The notes under the pieces are model-generated. The model was not told the DNA's origin and did not search any database. It was given only the letters and a program-made list of their open reading frames with translations. A stretch of DNA of 64,000 nucleotides from assembly GCA_004352715.1 (NCBI GenBank), contig SCFE01000023.1, forward strand, positions 1,957,068-2,021,067. The letters are read 5' to 3'. Position 1 is the first letter of the stretch, and each line of letters begins with the position of its first letter. Position numbers and translations under genes: made by a program. Of the stretch, positions 31,748-46,700 are shown piece after piece. This stretch comes from Hofstenia miamia (taxonomy: Eukaryota; Xenacoelomorpha; Acoela).

Positions 31748-34700
31748 GTATGTAGCATTATATATATATATATATATATATGTAAATTATCATTATATCA
31801 ATGACTTGAGTAAATTTTGCGATATATACATGTAGGCAGGTGTAAAGTTCATATCAGGGAATGCATCCCTTTTATTTTTTAGAAGCTCTAATCCTTGTTC
31901 GCTTCAAGCAAAGGATTCTTTGCTAGTCATACCAATATTGTTTAGAAAAAAATCGCCTACTGAGCTAAATCTTTGCATTTGGTGCTTAGATAGCCAACTT
32001 GATCCTACAAATTTATTTCATGCGCGAAAGAAGAGAGCACGTTAAATTGCCTGATAGAAATTCAAATAGATTATCAATATTTCTGGAGGTCTATATACCT
32101 GCTGTTGTTTATAAGGAATGCATACGCATGTAAACAAAATTTTAATTTGAGTCAATTTTGACACTTTTGGTACTTCTAGTGTTAAGTCGTATCTTCAAAA
32201 AATTTTTCAACTTCTGCTCAAAATATTAGAACTGTTCATGTTTATTTTGAAAATAATCTACTCTGAGGAGATCTGTGCTCCGTTTGTGATTTTTAAGTTA
32301 AATTTGAATTCATTTTAAATGTTTGCTCCACCTGGGATAATTTTATCATTAGTATTAATTGTTACTTAGTAATATACATTAAGAGTTTTAATACATGGCT
32401 TAATTTTTTTAAAATAGATATACTATTTAATACATTGTTATAGAATCATGTTATCGTTTGGATGTGTAAATACCAGTGTGTATGGAAATGAGCTCCATAA
32501 GTGTTTTTCTAATTTGACCTAATCTATGCGCAGGATCATCGGTTTATTTTCGAAATGAATTAATTTAAATAGAGCTCATTTGCTTGAAACGAATTTTTTT
32601 GACATTCCGTGAATTAAATATCCAAGAATGCAAACAAATCGAATGTTTTGACAATTTTCAATATTATTTTATTCAAATAGAAACCTAACTTAGAAGAGGA
32701 AGCAGTTACCTTTCTAAAACACGAAGCCTGCAAATATCGTTTTCCACTTGTCGACCCTGATTTTCTCAAATGCAATGGATCATTTCAATATACCAATAAT
32801 CTAAATTCTCAGTTCCTTCAAGAATGTAATTTGAATTCTTTGCGTTTTATTCTCATAGGACAGACGTGTACAATGATTACACTAAATACCGTTAGAATAT
32901 TCGTTTTATAGTAGTTTTTTAAAACGGAAAATAACAAAAAATGAGTGTTTTACAACAGAATGCACTTGAAAGTCGTACTAGTTCACAGAGAATTTGGTCC
33001 CCAAATTTTTGGCCAGAAAATAATGGATTTTCTGATTTCAAGGAAGGGTATGCAGCATTATCTATATATATATATATATATATANNNNNNNNNNNNNNNN
33101 NNNNNNNNNNNNNNNNNNNNNNNNNNNNNNNNNGTTATACCCGGTATGATCTAGGTCAGAAAAGCAAAGCGCACTGTTAATATGTTGTAAGTAATCCACC
33201 TTCATTCACCTTTTCTTCCATTATTATTATGTTGCGAAAAGGAGAGATCCAGTTTTTAGTTACAATGGCTATCCTTGGTATGTAAATGCATAGCAAATTG
33301 TTTAGGACTATGTCATTAAATTGTTGGTAGATCGTTTGCATTGTGGTCTAAATTCTATCTTCATGCCCTATAATTAAAGTAGTTTCTGCAAAGAAAAGAC
33401 CGCTCTGAAAAAATATGCAATTTCTGAGGCTTTTAGGTTGATGTATCGTTTTCTGAATTCTCTTGAAATGTAAGCGACTTATTAATTAATCTTTTGGCTT
33501 ATCAGCCCATATACGTTCGAAATATTTCCCCTCATATTTTCGTGTTAGGGCTGAAAATCGCCAAACGTACTTAACCTATTATGAAATTAAATAATGCGGA
33601 GATATAGAAATTTGGTCGCAATTATTGGGGGGAAAGTTCGAACTTAATGTTGGAAATTCGTTCTAATATTTATTGCTGTGGTTNNNNNNNNNNNNNNNNN
33701 NNNNNNNNNNNNNNNNNNNNNNNNNNNNNNNNNNNNNNNNNNNNNNNNNNNNNNNNNNNNNNNNNNNNNNNNNNNNNNNNNNNNNNNNNNNNNNNNNNNN
33801 NNNNNNNNNNNNNNNNNNNNNNNNNNNNNNNNNNNNNNNNNNNNNNNNNNNNNNNNNNNNNNNNNNNNNNNNNNNNNNNNNNNNNNNNNNNNNNNNNNNN
33901 NNNNNNNNNNNNNNNNNNNNNNNNNNNNNNNNNNNNNNNNNNNNNNNNNNNNNNNNNNNNNNNNNNNNNNNNNNNNNNNNNNNNNNNNNNNNNNNNNNNN
34001 NNNNNNNNNNNNNNNNNNNNNNNNNNNNNNNNNNNNNNNNNNNNNNNNNNNNNNNNNNNNNNNNNNNNNNNNNNNNNNNNNNNNNNNNNNNNNNNNNNNN
34101 NNNNNNNNNNNNNNNNNNNNNNNNNNNNNNNNNNNNNNNNNNNNNNNNNNNNNNNNNNNNNNNNNNNNNNNNNNNNNNNNNNNNNNNNNNNNNNNNNNNN
34201 NNNNNNNNNNNNNNNNNNNNNNNNNNNNNNNNNNNNNNNNNNNNNNNNNNNNNNNNNNNNNNNNNNNNNNNNNNNNNNNNNNNNNNNNNNNNNNNNNNNN
34301 NNNNNNNNNNNNNNNNNNNNNNNNNNNNNNNNNNNNNNNNNNNNNNNNNNNNNNNNNNNNNNNNNNNNNNNNNNNNNNNNNNNNNNNNNNNNNNNNNNNN
34401 NNNNNNNNNNNNNNNNNNNNNNNNNNNNNNNNNNNNNNNNNNNNNNNNNNNNNNNNNNNNNNNNNNNNNNNNNNNNNNNNNNNNNNNNNNNNNNNNNNNN
34501 NNNNNNNNNNNNNNNNNNNNNNNNNNNNNNNNNNNNNNNNNNNNNNNNNNNNNNNNNNNNNNNNNNNNNNNNNNNNNNNNNNNNNNNNNNNNNNNNNNNN
34601 NNNNNNNNNNNNNNNNNNNNNNNNNNNNNNNNNNNNNNNNNNNNNNNNNNNNNNNNNNNNNNNNNNNNNNNNNNNNNNNNNNNATATATATATATATATA

Positions 34701-37700
34701 TATATACATTGATTTTGTAGTTATATCACATTGGAAGATTTTATTTTTTTGTTCAAAGTAGCCCCGCTCTACGGTACCTAAAATAATTTTTATTTCGCTT
34801 AATGAAAAATATATTTTACTAATTTTTTGAATTGTTGCTAAAGCAGAACAATAATATGAATTTTCTATTTATTCTCATTTATTCCATCCCAAAGGTCTAT
34901 CTTGGTTTCAGGGGCGTACCCAGGATTTTCTGACGGGGGACATCATTGTCATTCCCTAATGCGGGGCAAAGCCCCGCAAAAAGTTTTGAAAATATTGAGA
35001 AAATAGACTCTAAAAATGCATTTCACGATCCTAGATTTTACATTTTTCAATTATTTTACAAAATTTTTTTGATTTATCCAGTCAAAATTAAATTTGGAAA
35101 CCTGAGGGGGGACATGGTGGAATGTCCCCCCCTGCGTACGCCACTGGTTGGTTTCCAGGTAACTGTGTTCCAGTGAGTTTGTTGAATATACATTATATTT
35201 TTAACCTAGTCCCCGTTAGTTCACATTCTTCCTTACAAACATATTAATGAATTACATAATTCATTCTTTGGTTGATTGTGAATTTGCTTCTTGTTAAAAC
35301 ATTAATTAACTGGTTCACGACTTACGCTAAATGATTGACGTTTCGTAATCTCAGAGAATGCCTACCTGTATTCATTCATACTACAATGGAATACGATGTG
35401 TACAGGTGTTTCCCCAACAGCGCCTGTCCATCACAGCTCATGACAGCAATCAACGTTTTCTATATTTCTTCTCGTTTGACGAAGGCTTCCTTTAAACAGT
35501 TCGTGTTTATAGCATTAGAAGCAATATTCTATTGTATTTAAAACAATGTTCCTAATTTAAGCTGTATCACGTTTTTTATTTTCTGCGTCTCTCTTGCTAA
35601 AATGCGAATAATTCGATGTGCATTGACTCTTAGTTGGTATTAGGATTTAGTCGGACTATCTAGTCTCATATATCTTGTACCTGGGACTAATTATTGCAGT
35701 GGGACTGAGACTAATGTGGGGCAGCAACCATAAATGAAGAAGCAGATTTTGGAATTATACTTATACCCAGTAATCATAGAACTGTCGTAGCGACGTCGCT
35801 GAACGACATAATAACGACACTACAACGACATTACAAAACAACGTCTTTTCACGATAAAACGACAAACTATCAATAAAAATGCAGTTCTTAAAAAATTTAT
35901 CTTCAGTTTGTCATAATACTAAAATTATTCCTATTTTTAAATATTTTTTGCTAGGCGGAATTATACACCGCCACTAACCCGCACTATAGACGCCACTCAA
36001 ACAATTCAACGCCTATTAACCCTTTCAACCCGGATGGTACATATATGTACCATTTAACTTTTCTAACAGCATAACGGCAACAATATACTAGTATACAGAA
36101 CCCAATAGTACAATAGTATAAGTTAAAAAAATACAATGGTAAATATATGTAGCACATTAAAATTTTGTCTCATATAATAGTAATCATCATAAACTTTATA
36201 AAACAACTTTACATTATGTGTTTTAGCCATCTAGAATTTAAAAATAATAATAATTACAGAAAAAAAATTTCGGGTTGAAAGGGTTAAACGCCAAAACACC
36301 ACAAAAACGACGTCGTTACAACAGTTCTATGTTTACTGGGTAATTGCTGTTATTTTTTTACCACAATAGAAATTATATTGCTCCACAAATGGTACCATGA
36401 GGTAGAAATATTGTATGGGACTCGCATGGGATGTGACTTGAACCAAATCCAATAATACCACAAAGCCATAGTTTATAAGCCTTATCCATTCTCCACACCA
36501 TTCAATCATAAAATTGTCAAATAAAATCTTCAATTACGTCACGACAAGTAAAATACTAATGACTCATTGTACTCTCAAATAATTTTTTATCACCTTAGCT
36601 TATTGAACATTGCAAAAAATGTTTTAGGAGCAATGCCATTGTTTTTCAATGTGATAAAACGTAGGCCAATTTCTCTAGTTGTAAACAGAGCTTCCAATGT
36701 TTGACCAAATTAAAATGTCAAATTATGTTTCAAAATTTGAAGAGTATTCAAATCAAAGTTTGATTTGAATTGTGAAAATTTCTTACATTTAATTTTAGTT
36801 TTAATATTTATTCGATTTTAATTGAAATTTTGATTTGTCAAATGTGCTAAAAATCATGTAAATAAATGTAGTCTATTTTTAAATCAATATGCAATCCGTA
36901 AACATTTTGCACACAACAAAAAATCATTGTATAACATCAATGATGTTAAGTGCCCTTTATGATTAGCCTTAAACTTTGCTAAACTATACTGATGGGAGAT
37001 ACTGTTTTCAATAAATCAGATTTTTTAAAAATTACTAATTATCTCCTCACCTTCATAGTTTTCAGACAGATAATATCAAAAACTCAGGGGACAAATTTTT
37101 TATGTAGATGGACTACTGAACTGTCATTTAAAAAAAGTTTCCAAAAACCATCAAAAATTGAGACCTCATACTAACGGCAAAGGAAAACATCACAGCACTA
37201 ATAAAAAATAAAAACTGATTGATGTGATATGAATATTTGAATTTTATATTTCAAAACTTCAATAGACAAAAGCTATCCACTAGATGTGCTTTTCAACTAA
37301 AATAAACTTTCTAATTCGGAAGTAAATATGTCAAGGGATGTTCAAATGTTTCATCCAAAGATGGATATGGTCCAAAATTTAGCCCCAACCCCGATCCAGC
37401 CCATTTAAATTAATGCTAAAAATTCTTCAATATTTCGGTTTATTAAACCCTAAATTGGCATATTAGAAACTTCTAATAAAATCTACACACTGAAATTGAA
37501 AATCTTAAGTTGAACTTAAGAAGATTATATGGTGCTAGTAATGTGAAATTTAAAAAAATATTTTATTTTTTACCTCATTTTTTATAAATTATATAGCCTA
37601 TTTTACGGCCCATTTTTCGAGTACCTTGGCGCATGTCAATCCCTGGTTTCACCCCTAAAATTTAAATAACAATGCACCATGGCGACCCCAAAATCTCGCG

Positions 37701-40700
37701 TCTAACAACGAAAGTTTTTCCAACAGCATTTATGCTAACTAATTTTCATATGTAACGTAATCTCATTTAAGAGTCCAAAATTCGTGTAATCCCATTTTGA
37801 AATCTTCTGAATGTATATAGAATAAATGCATTGCAATGGCTATGATACGCCCTTCTGTCATTATAGCGACTTCATCAGGGGCGTACCCAGGATTTTCTGA
37901 CCGAGGGGAGACATCATTGTTATTCCCTAAAATTTTTGAAAATATTTTTTATGAAAATTTTTTGATTTATCCAGTCAAAATTAAATTTGGAAACCTGACG
38001 GGAGGGGGACATTCCACCATGTCCCCCCTCTGGGTACGCCACTGTACTTCATACAAATATTTATTCGTAATTTATGTTAACATATTTTGTTTGCATTTTA
38101 TAATTCATTAATTCTTACTTCGTTCAATCCTGTAGCTCTTCACCGAGAATTGTACTGTGTTTTGGGAAGGCATGACATTATTTATGCTTTAAGCGGTAAC
38201 ATACTGTTTCTATTCAACTGTCCCAATGAATGAGTTGGCATTGTTATTAAGCGGAATATGTAACACCAGGTTCACCTCCAACCTAATTAAAACAATTTCC
38301 TCTGCAAACTAAGCCTCCCTCGCCTTTGTCATTATTTCGCACCCACTCCCGTTAATTATTCATAATCATTTCAACCGTCATCCTATGAAATCTTTAATTG
38401 AATGATCAAATATTTAATAGAAATCTACCGTCTCCACTTCGAAGAAACAACAGAGTGCACTGTTATTAAAGTAGCCGCAACATTTCAACTTAGTTAAGAA
38501 GTTTGGCACTTTTACCAGGTGCTCAAAATTTACGCTTTGAAAATTATTTAGTTTATTTAAACACGTTTCCTATAACCATGAAACAGTCTTGTCAACGAGG
38601 TTTAGCGAGTCGAGCTTGCGCACTGCAGCTGGTATACTTATAGTTCTGCTTTTTAAATTGTTTCTGTAAATTTTTTATTTTTTCATTCAATATACCTTTT
38701 TTTATAATCTTATTTTAAAATGTTTATTAAGCAATTGGAAGAGCTATGTAAAAAATTTGAGAGCGCAATATTTTAAAAAAACATCGAGCTAAAACGAGCC
38801 TCATTGAATGGTTCTATATAGCGAACCGAGCCGAACCGAAACTACTCAAAAGAAACACGACCCGAACCGAACCAAGCTTAAAAATTTCACCTCGTTGACA
38901 AGTCTGCCTTGAAATAGTAAAAAACTGGTGTTTTTGACAACTGCTTGTCATAGGATTTTTAAATTGTTCTAGTGTTAGGCCACGGTTAGACTAGTGATTG
39001 GTTCAAAAGTGATCTATCACATTTGAAAGAATTGCAAGTCTAACCACCCGAGATAATTATCGATGTGACGATCACAAGGAAATCGAACGCGCACGATTTC
39101 TTCGTAATCGTCACATCGCTAATTATCTCGGGTGGTTAGACATGCGATTCAATCAAATGTGATAGATCACTTTTGAACCAATCAATAGTCTAACCGTGGC
39201 CTTAGAGATCGCATCATTTATAAGGTAGACTATCTTTCACTGTCCTTTTCAATTAACAAATCGCAAACGAGTCTTAGTTCTCCCTTATTTAAATAGTACA
39301 GTTTAATGATGGGTGATCAAATATTCATTCGCGGACAAGCATGGCTTGATCGTATGCAATTTGGCATGTAAAACAAACAATGTAAGATGACTGTGGCATT
39401 TTCATTTAGTAATTGTTTTCATTTGCCATGTACCTGTTAACAGCATTATTGTTAGTTCTTGAGATGAGTTTTATTGGAGGATGATTGGCAACGTTCATCG
39501 CGTTAAATGACATTTAAAACGTGTTTTATTTGGAATTCATTTACTTGTTTTGAATATTCAGAGATCTTATTACACCTTTCTACATATGAAAGTAACTATT
39601 GATTAAGATTCGCAATGCTATCAACAACAATTCAAAATTTTTGCCTCGTAGCTCCGAATCCTTGAATTCAATGAGTGATTCTTTGATTCTTTCTAAGTAA
39701 TAACGAATTTGAAGCTAATATTCACCAGCATATACATTTGGCGGCCTCCTTTTATTTCAAACAACAAAGTCTGGGATATTAAAAATCTAATCAGCAAAAG
39801 ACTCCATTGTGTGTTTCAAACCGTAGGGCTAACCCCCACCGCACGATTTTAGCATTTCGCAATGTTAGATAGAGATTGTTGTCCAATTTAATTTATCTTA
39901 GGAAATGCGATCATGTAATTTTTATCAATGTATGTGAGTGTCCTCAAAGCTTAGGTATCACTATATTTCTCTTTCTTCACTGAATGTAGGCAATTTATTC
40001 AGCGACGTTTGTAAACTTAATCATGATTTTATCGATATCTAGAGTTTCTGCTGTAAGTGGCGTACCCAGGGGGGCATGGTGGAATGTCCCTCCCGTCAGG
40101 TTTCCAAATTTTATTTTGACTGGATAAATCAAAAAATTTTTCGTAAAAAATTGAAAAATTTAAAATCTAGGATCATGAAATGCATTAGGGAATAACAATG
40201 ATGTCCCCCATCAGAAAATCCTGGGTACGGCCCTGTCTGCTGTATTGTGTTTGCTGGAAGGACATCATTTATAATGGATCACTAATTGTTGTGAAAATAA
40301 TTACTGTCCAGTAATTTTCAATAAGTCCCTCATTGTGAATGTCTCAAATGAGTTTTTTATTTAAACGTCATGATTTATGATAGTTATGTAACACATGTAG
40401 GAATTCGACAAGGAAGCTAGCAAAAATGTTGCGAAGATGTTTGAAGACATCGATGCAGTTCTTTTTGAGGCATCACGCACCAACAATGCAGTACTCAAGA
40501 CCGAATGCAAAGATTGGGTGGAAAGATTCCCACATATCAGGTATGTTGAGATGGTTGATGATTTTTTTTAAATTTAGAAATGAGGCTTTCTTAACATGAT
40601 ATATTTAGAATTATTGGCACTCAGATATTTGAACCAACTGATACTGGCTGTCGATTTTACCCTACATCATCTGAAGAGTTCGACTCTCGTCCATCCACGT

Positions 40701-43700
40701 CATCTACCCTCATTGAAACAGATGCGCTTTTGTACGTTATCTCCAAAATTTTAACATCAATTCTATATTTTTTTACATTAATTCGTTAAACTTTATGTGA
40801 ACTTATAACCTAATTTGTCAAATAGTGTAGATGCGATGTGGTATATTTTAGTCTGGTGGCTCAATTGATTTACAATGTCTCAAAGAAACTTGCGAAACTT
40901 TTCCTTCATTTTACATAATGTCTGCTTCGTATAAATCAGACTTGTCAACAAGCCGAGCCGAGCCGAGCTTGAGCACAGTATTTGATATACAACGAGCCCA
41001 TAACGAGCCTATTTTAGGAAAAGCAAGTTTATAGTTCTGTTTGTTAATTTGATTATCGAGATTTTTCTTATTTTTTGCAGTCAGTATGCCTTTCCTATAA
41101 TCTTATTTAAGAAATGTTTATTAAATAATAGGAAGATCTATGTAAAAAATTCTTTGAGCACAATATTTTTAAAAAAATACCGATCTAAAACGAGCCTTAT
41201 TCAAAGATTTTATGTGGCGAACCGAGCCGAACTTACACAAAATTTAAACGAGCCGAGCCAAGCCGAGCTTGGAAATGTCGGCTCGTTGATAAGTCCGGTA
41301 TAAATTATCTCCTTATTTTTAAGATCTGCATAAATATGCAAACATATTATCAGAAGAGACATTTTAGGAAAGCCTGTTTCTTAATTAGATGTGCTTACAT
41401 TTCAAGTGAAATCGCTAATTTATTTTGGGATTCTCGTAAAACGAACGTTTGAATACAATTTGACATGCGACATTTTTACACCTGCGTGTAAATTGTTCGT
41501 AACCATTTCAACTACCTTGTTCAACTCTCGATGCCGTCACACCTTATTTTATAGAGTAGCTACCATTTGATTCCAAATAATGCGCGCACGGCGCAGTGCT
41601 TGCGTTTTATTACTATATAACTATGTTGCACGTTTATTTCCATTAAACTCAGGCGACCCATATAAATTTCTCCACATAGATTTACCTCAATCCGTGCTCT
41701 TGCTTTGGATGTACTGATTGTTGAGGATTCTGACTTCTCAAAAAGTAATCAATGGATCTTTATGAAAAATCATTTGAGATATGAAGCGCCCAGAGGCAAA
41801 AGGGCCAATCCACCATTCGGTAGTTTTGAGAAAAATAGCTTTAAAGTTTTACCATTTCTATTTTATAACAGAAACATATAACAGAAACATGAATATTTGG
41901 TTTATTTTCAACCTTATTTTACCTATGTATAAAGCCGAATATTGTGACAAAATTTTTCTACTATCTAGGGGAAGGTTCCCACATCTAACTCAATATCGTC
42001 AATTTGGATCGTCAATTTGGTTGCCTCTGGGCGCCTCATATATATTCCTCATATATATTCGTCAAACTTTGTTAAATTCTGTTTGGGAGCGCTAACCAAT
42101 TTTATGTACTTGCAGAATCAAATATCTATTCATAGGCGGCGTATGTCAATGCATAAATTGATTTTTTACTACCAAGGAAAATTGTATTAAATTTTTTGAT
42201 TTGACTCCAAAGTATTTTTACGAAATCAACAGAAAAATTTTTGATCGATGCGTACATAGTAAATGGACTCCCGAAATGGACTCCCGTGTCGTACTTGGTG
42301 GAGGTATTTGCCGTCTCTGACANNNNNNNNNNNNNNNNNNNNNNNNNNNNNNNNNNNNNNNNNNNNNNNNNNNNNNNNNNNNNNNNNNNNNNNNNCGGCT
42401 CGGCTCGGCTCGCCACAGAAAATCTTTCAATAAGAGTCGCTTCAGCTCGGTATTTTTTTTAAAAATATTGTGCTCTCAGAATTTTTTCAATTGCTCTTCC
42501 TATTATTTAATAAACATTTCTAAAATACGATTATAAGTGAGGAATATTGAATGAAAAAATAAGAAAAATCTGCATAATCAAATTAACAAGCAGCACTATA
42601 AATTTGGTTTGCTTAAAAACGGCTCGTTTTGAGCTCGTTGTATATGCAATACTCTGCTCAAGCTCGGCTCGGCTCGGCTCGTTGACAAGTCTGGTCTCTG
42701 ATCGCTCTTGTTGATTTTTGTTTTCATTGTTCTCGGATATTTTTTTAATTTTAAATGTATGAATTTTTAAGTATGCCAAGTGCCTGTTTTGCTGCTTATG
42801 TACACGCCAATCAGTTGCCCTGGACCTTTTTCAAAACACTTCTCTATTTGTTAAAAACTGACTGTAATGGGATTCGATGAATTTTTAACGCTTTTTCTTT
42901 TTTGCCGTCATATTGTTTAATTTTTGTTGTGCTATTGCCTGGAAACGTATGAGTTAGTTAATTTTTAAAACATTACTTGTGACTATTATCGATTGTTCAA
43001 TTGAAAATGGGAGTAAATTTTTAATTGCTTTTATCCAATTGGTTGAACTACGTAAACTCTCCCTTAATTTATCAGGTTAGCTGTCACTTTTCACACACAG
43101 CGTCATTCATTATGCAGGTAGTTGGTTGCTGTTATTTCCAAACAGGTGTCGCCGTTCTTTGCGCTACTCGCTTTAAGCAAATTAACGATTATTTTGTTTG
43201 CATGTATTTATAACTGCGTTGCTCTTAAAATTTTTTAATTAAATACATTGACATTCATAACAACTATGGCAACAATAAAGCCAAGATATTGCAGACAACC
43301 AGCGCTGCGCTTGGCAATCATAATTTGGTTTAAGATTACACGAAGGAAAATCTTAAGTACACGGGATCTCATTATTGCGGCCAAATTTTAAATCAAATTT
43401 ATGCTTTCTAAATTTTTCAACTTAACTTTCTATCATAATTTCTGTTAAGGTTTATAACTCACCTTTATTGTAGCATATTGTGAGTTAGAATAGACCTCGA
43501 AAATATATAGAATTTAACACAATTTTCTACCTTGTTTTTATTAGGTAATCGCATTGTCAGCAATATTATTTTTAAAAAAGGGTCATATTGATGGGTATTT
43601 TGTATCCTGAAAAACCGCCCAACATACTTAAATTACCTTCGTTTTTTATCAACGCGACGCCGCCATTCGTGACAGATACCGCCAACATTGGAGGAAACGG

Positions 43701-46700
43701 TTCGAAAGCAGTTACTACATAATATCTTATGGCTGTGAATCGAGGAATTTCTGAATAATTTTAAACAAATCTTCCTTGTTATTGAAATAACGGCCGCTCA
43801 AATGCCGTTTTTGAATTTTTTATTTGAGTGGATTTTATCTAGGCTGAGCCTAAGTCTGCCTAAAATGCTTAAAAAGGTTGTTGTGCGGCCTAATTTCCTC
43901 TGTTTGTGTGCAGGGAAACGTGTAAATTCCAAGGATTTGTGCTAGCCAATCAAGGGGCTAAGGACAGAAAAAGTAAATACACTTCACATTTGCGGTTTAC
44001 TTGCTGTCAACGTTTGTTTTACTACAACCACATTTTATTTTTATGTCAAAATGGACCATTTCTCTACATTACATGTCTCAACATCAGGTAAGAAATATTC
44101 CCTATAACTACAGAAATCTATATAATCGCCAATCTTTTAAGCTTAAACAATTATTTGATTAGAATTTGGTCACTCATACACCCATACAAAAACTTTTTCG
44201 TATAATCCCCAATTACTCTATCAGAGTTATCAAACTTATGCAAAATTCTAAGTGACCCTTAGGCCACGGTTAGACTAGGTGATTGGTTAAAAGTGATCTG
44301 TCATTTTTGAAAGCGTTGCACGTCTAACCACCCTAGATAATTAGCGATGTGACGATCACAAGGAAATCGAACGCGCGCGATCGTCACATCGCTAATTATC
44401 TCAGGTGGTTAGACATGCGATTCACTCAAAATGTGACAGATCACTTTTGAGCAAATCACTAGTCTAACCGTGGCCTTAGTGATTACAGATGAATAAGTTT
44501 TTTCAATGGTGATTAAAATTTTTGAAAATTCCCTCCGATATCCTTGCTCCATCTCTCTTGTAGCTTTTAATGTATGATACTTCTTCACATTTCTATATGA
44601 ATCCCATCAAACGTTGTTCTTCAGATAAAATTAATGGCTAAATACTATAGTCAATGCGGAAACCCATTTACAAGACAAATATATAAAGTAATTACGTGGA
44701 CAATGTAAATATTTTGTTAGGAAATTGTGTTGAATATATGATTTATATCCACAGTCATTTAGATTGTCTGTCACAGGCTACTCTGTCAAAGTATTGTCAT
44801 CGGTGCCTTCTCCAGATACAATTGATGAGCCTCCTCTTGAAGAAGTATTTTTTTCCGATGGTGTTGTTGAGGAAGTATTGGCCTTTGACAGTCAACAACA
44901 GTAAGTAATTTAATAGGCTGAAAGGCTTAGGCAAAGGCTTTTAGACTTAGAAGAAATGGAAAGTGTAAATTAGTAAACTTTTCTTGATTTTACTGCATCT
45001 TTTACATTTTGTTTATAAAATTCAATTTGAAAGCCTTATTCAGAGTTATAAACTAACTGTATTTTATATCATATAGCTATTTGATGAAAATGGTTTCTAA
45101 TGCAATTAAGCATCTCATCTTTGTGTCATGTTAACAATGTACTACATAGAGTTATATCATTACGAGCCAAGAGTCCAGCCAAGAGTTAATTGCTTAACAA
45201 TCAATTTTCATGCATTCACTTATTGTTCATCTTATTTTGTGTATTTTTGCTAAATGTTTCTGTTTGTTAATTATTGTTACTTAGATCTACAGAAATTCAG
45301 ACAAACTCCAATTCTTACTACCTCCCACAACGCCGTCGCAAAGGCTATCCTCCCATCACTCCATTCGCCTGCGTTCGTGATACCTCGTACGCGGCCCTCT
45401 TCGTCCGCCTTTGGGCGGACATACTCAAGTGGTGCAGTGGATATTGGCATCAGCAGTGGCATGAAATCCACCCATCCAGTGACATACCAAGTCTTCAACC
45501 ACAATCGCGCACCACACCTTATGAACACGAGTTTGCTCGGTCCATGCAAGGCTCTGTTTCACAACAGGTCTTGATTTTATTACAGATTTTGGATTTTTTA
45601 GCAAATTATTACCTAATTATTTCCTAAAAAATTATAAAACCAGGTATTTGTTTTGTAGTAAAAAAATATAGGTCATCACAAAAAATCGCTTTTACCAATA
45701 CTATTTCCCATTTTTTGGTGAAAGAATATATGATACAAAGTTACAAACTTGTACATGATTGTCATATTACAGTCAAATATATTCGGAGCAAGTTAGTCAA
45801 GGGTTGCACCTCCTTTGTTTGCATCCAGTGCTTCGCGGACCATTTCAAGACGCTTTTCTGACTTATAGCGCCCGGTTCCGGCTCTCCTATTTCCCCATGC
45901 CGTCCTGGTTATTAGTAAATCTCGTTGATTTTGTAAAATCCAATGTTCATCTTGCGGTTAGGAAGCAGCGCTAGCTAAGAATCATATGAAATGCTAGGGC
46001 TATGTAAGATTTCAAACAACGAATTTTTAGTGATTCTAAATTTTCTTTTCCTTATGAAAATTACTTTTCATTGAAAGTATTTAGCAATATTTCTAATCCT
46101 TTGTGTCATTATTTTTCGTTTTTGTGATATCTTGATTTATGTTCCTGGAATTTCAGTTCATTCAATATAGTTTTTTATATTTTAGTTTACAAATGTTATC
46201 CTCTAAGTTGTTGAACTATGATATGTGATTCACTTGTTGATTCAAATTGGAGGATTCCTTTGTGAACCAATTCTTTTTCCATTTAACCATTTCAGTGGAA
46301 ATTAATTTGATTTTATCCAACATTTATGCAAATATTTCAACATAGAATTCACTAGTTCACATTTGAACTATTTACTAATTTTGTTGAAAAGCTTGACATA
46401 TTTTTTGAGGGTTTTTTCAAGAGATTCTTGATCTTCAATCAGTATTTGTGAATTTTTTTTAGCGATTGGGGACTGCGAGTTCAATGGCTTCACATAACAT
46501 CAACGGCCTCAATCAATTGCTCTCGATTGGTCCCAAGAAGATCACTATGCGACAGCCATCAAACAATTTGTAAGTTTATGATATTATGTCCTACTGTCTT
46601 TGAAAATACTATTCCTACCCACATATTTATTAGTAAAGGAGACGCAGCAATCTTCTCAATTATTCAACAATTTTCTCCCACCTGAAATATTATATACAAA

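Larger units (their letters stand above)
31760..33683 (+). repeat. FAM149 intron 1, copy A of a duplicated segment
   Basis: Bases 31785-32020, about 32804-32910 and 33134-33683 align closely with 54183-54409, 54404-54515 and about 55570-56107. Copy A has about 785 bp (32021-32803) that copy B lacks. Copy B has about 1.05 kb (54516-55569) where copy A has a second exon-1 end, a TA run and a 49-N gap. Small substitutions and indels look like allelic or recently duplicated sequence. Confidence 0.8.

Noticed and set aside
23551-34761. Long open frames across N blocks with I-Y-I-Y ends
   Set aside because: They are artefacts of translating Ns and TA repeats.
35335-35541. 68-codon frame in a FAM149 intron
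   Set aside because: No ATG at the given start and no splice-site or homology support.
45277-45549. 90-codon minus-strand frame
   Set aside because: Shadow of the FAM149 exon at 45285-45567.
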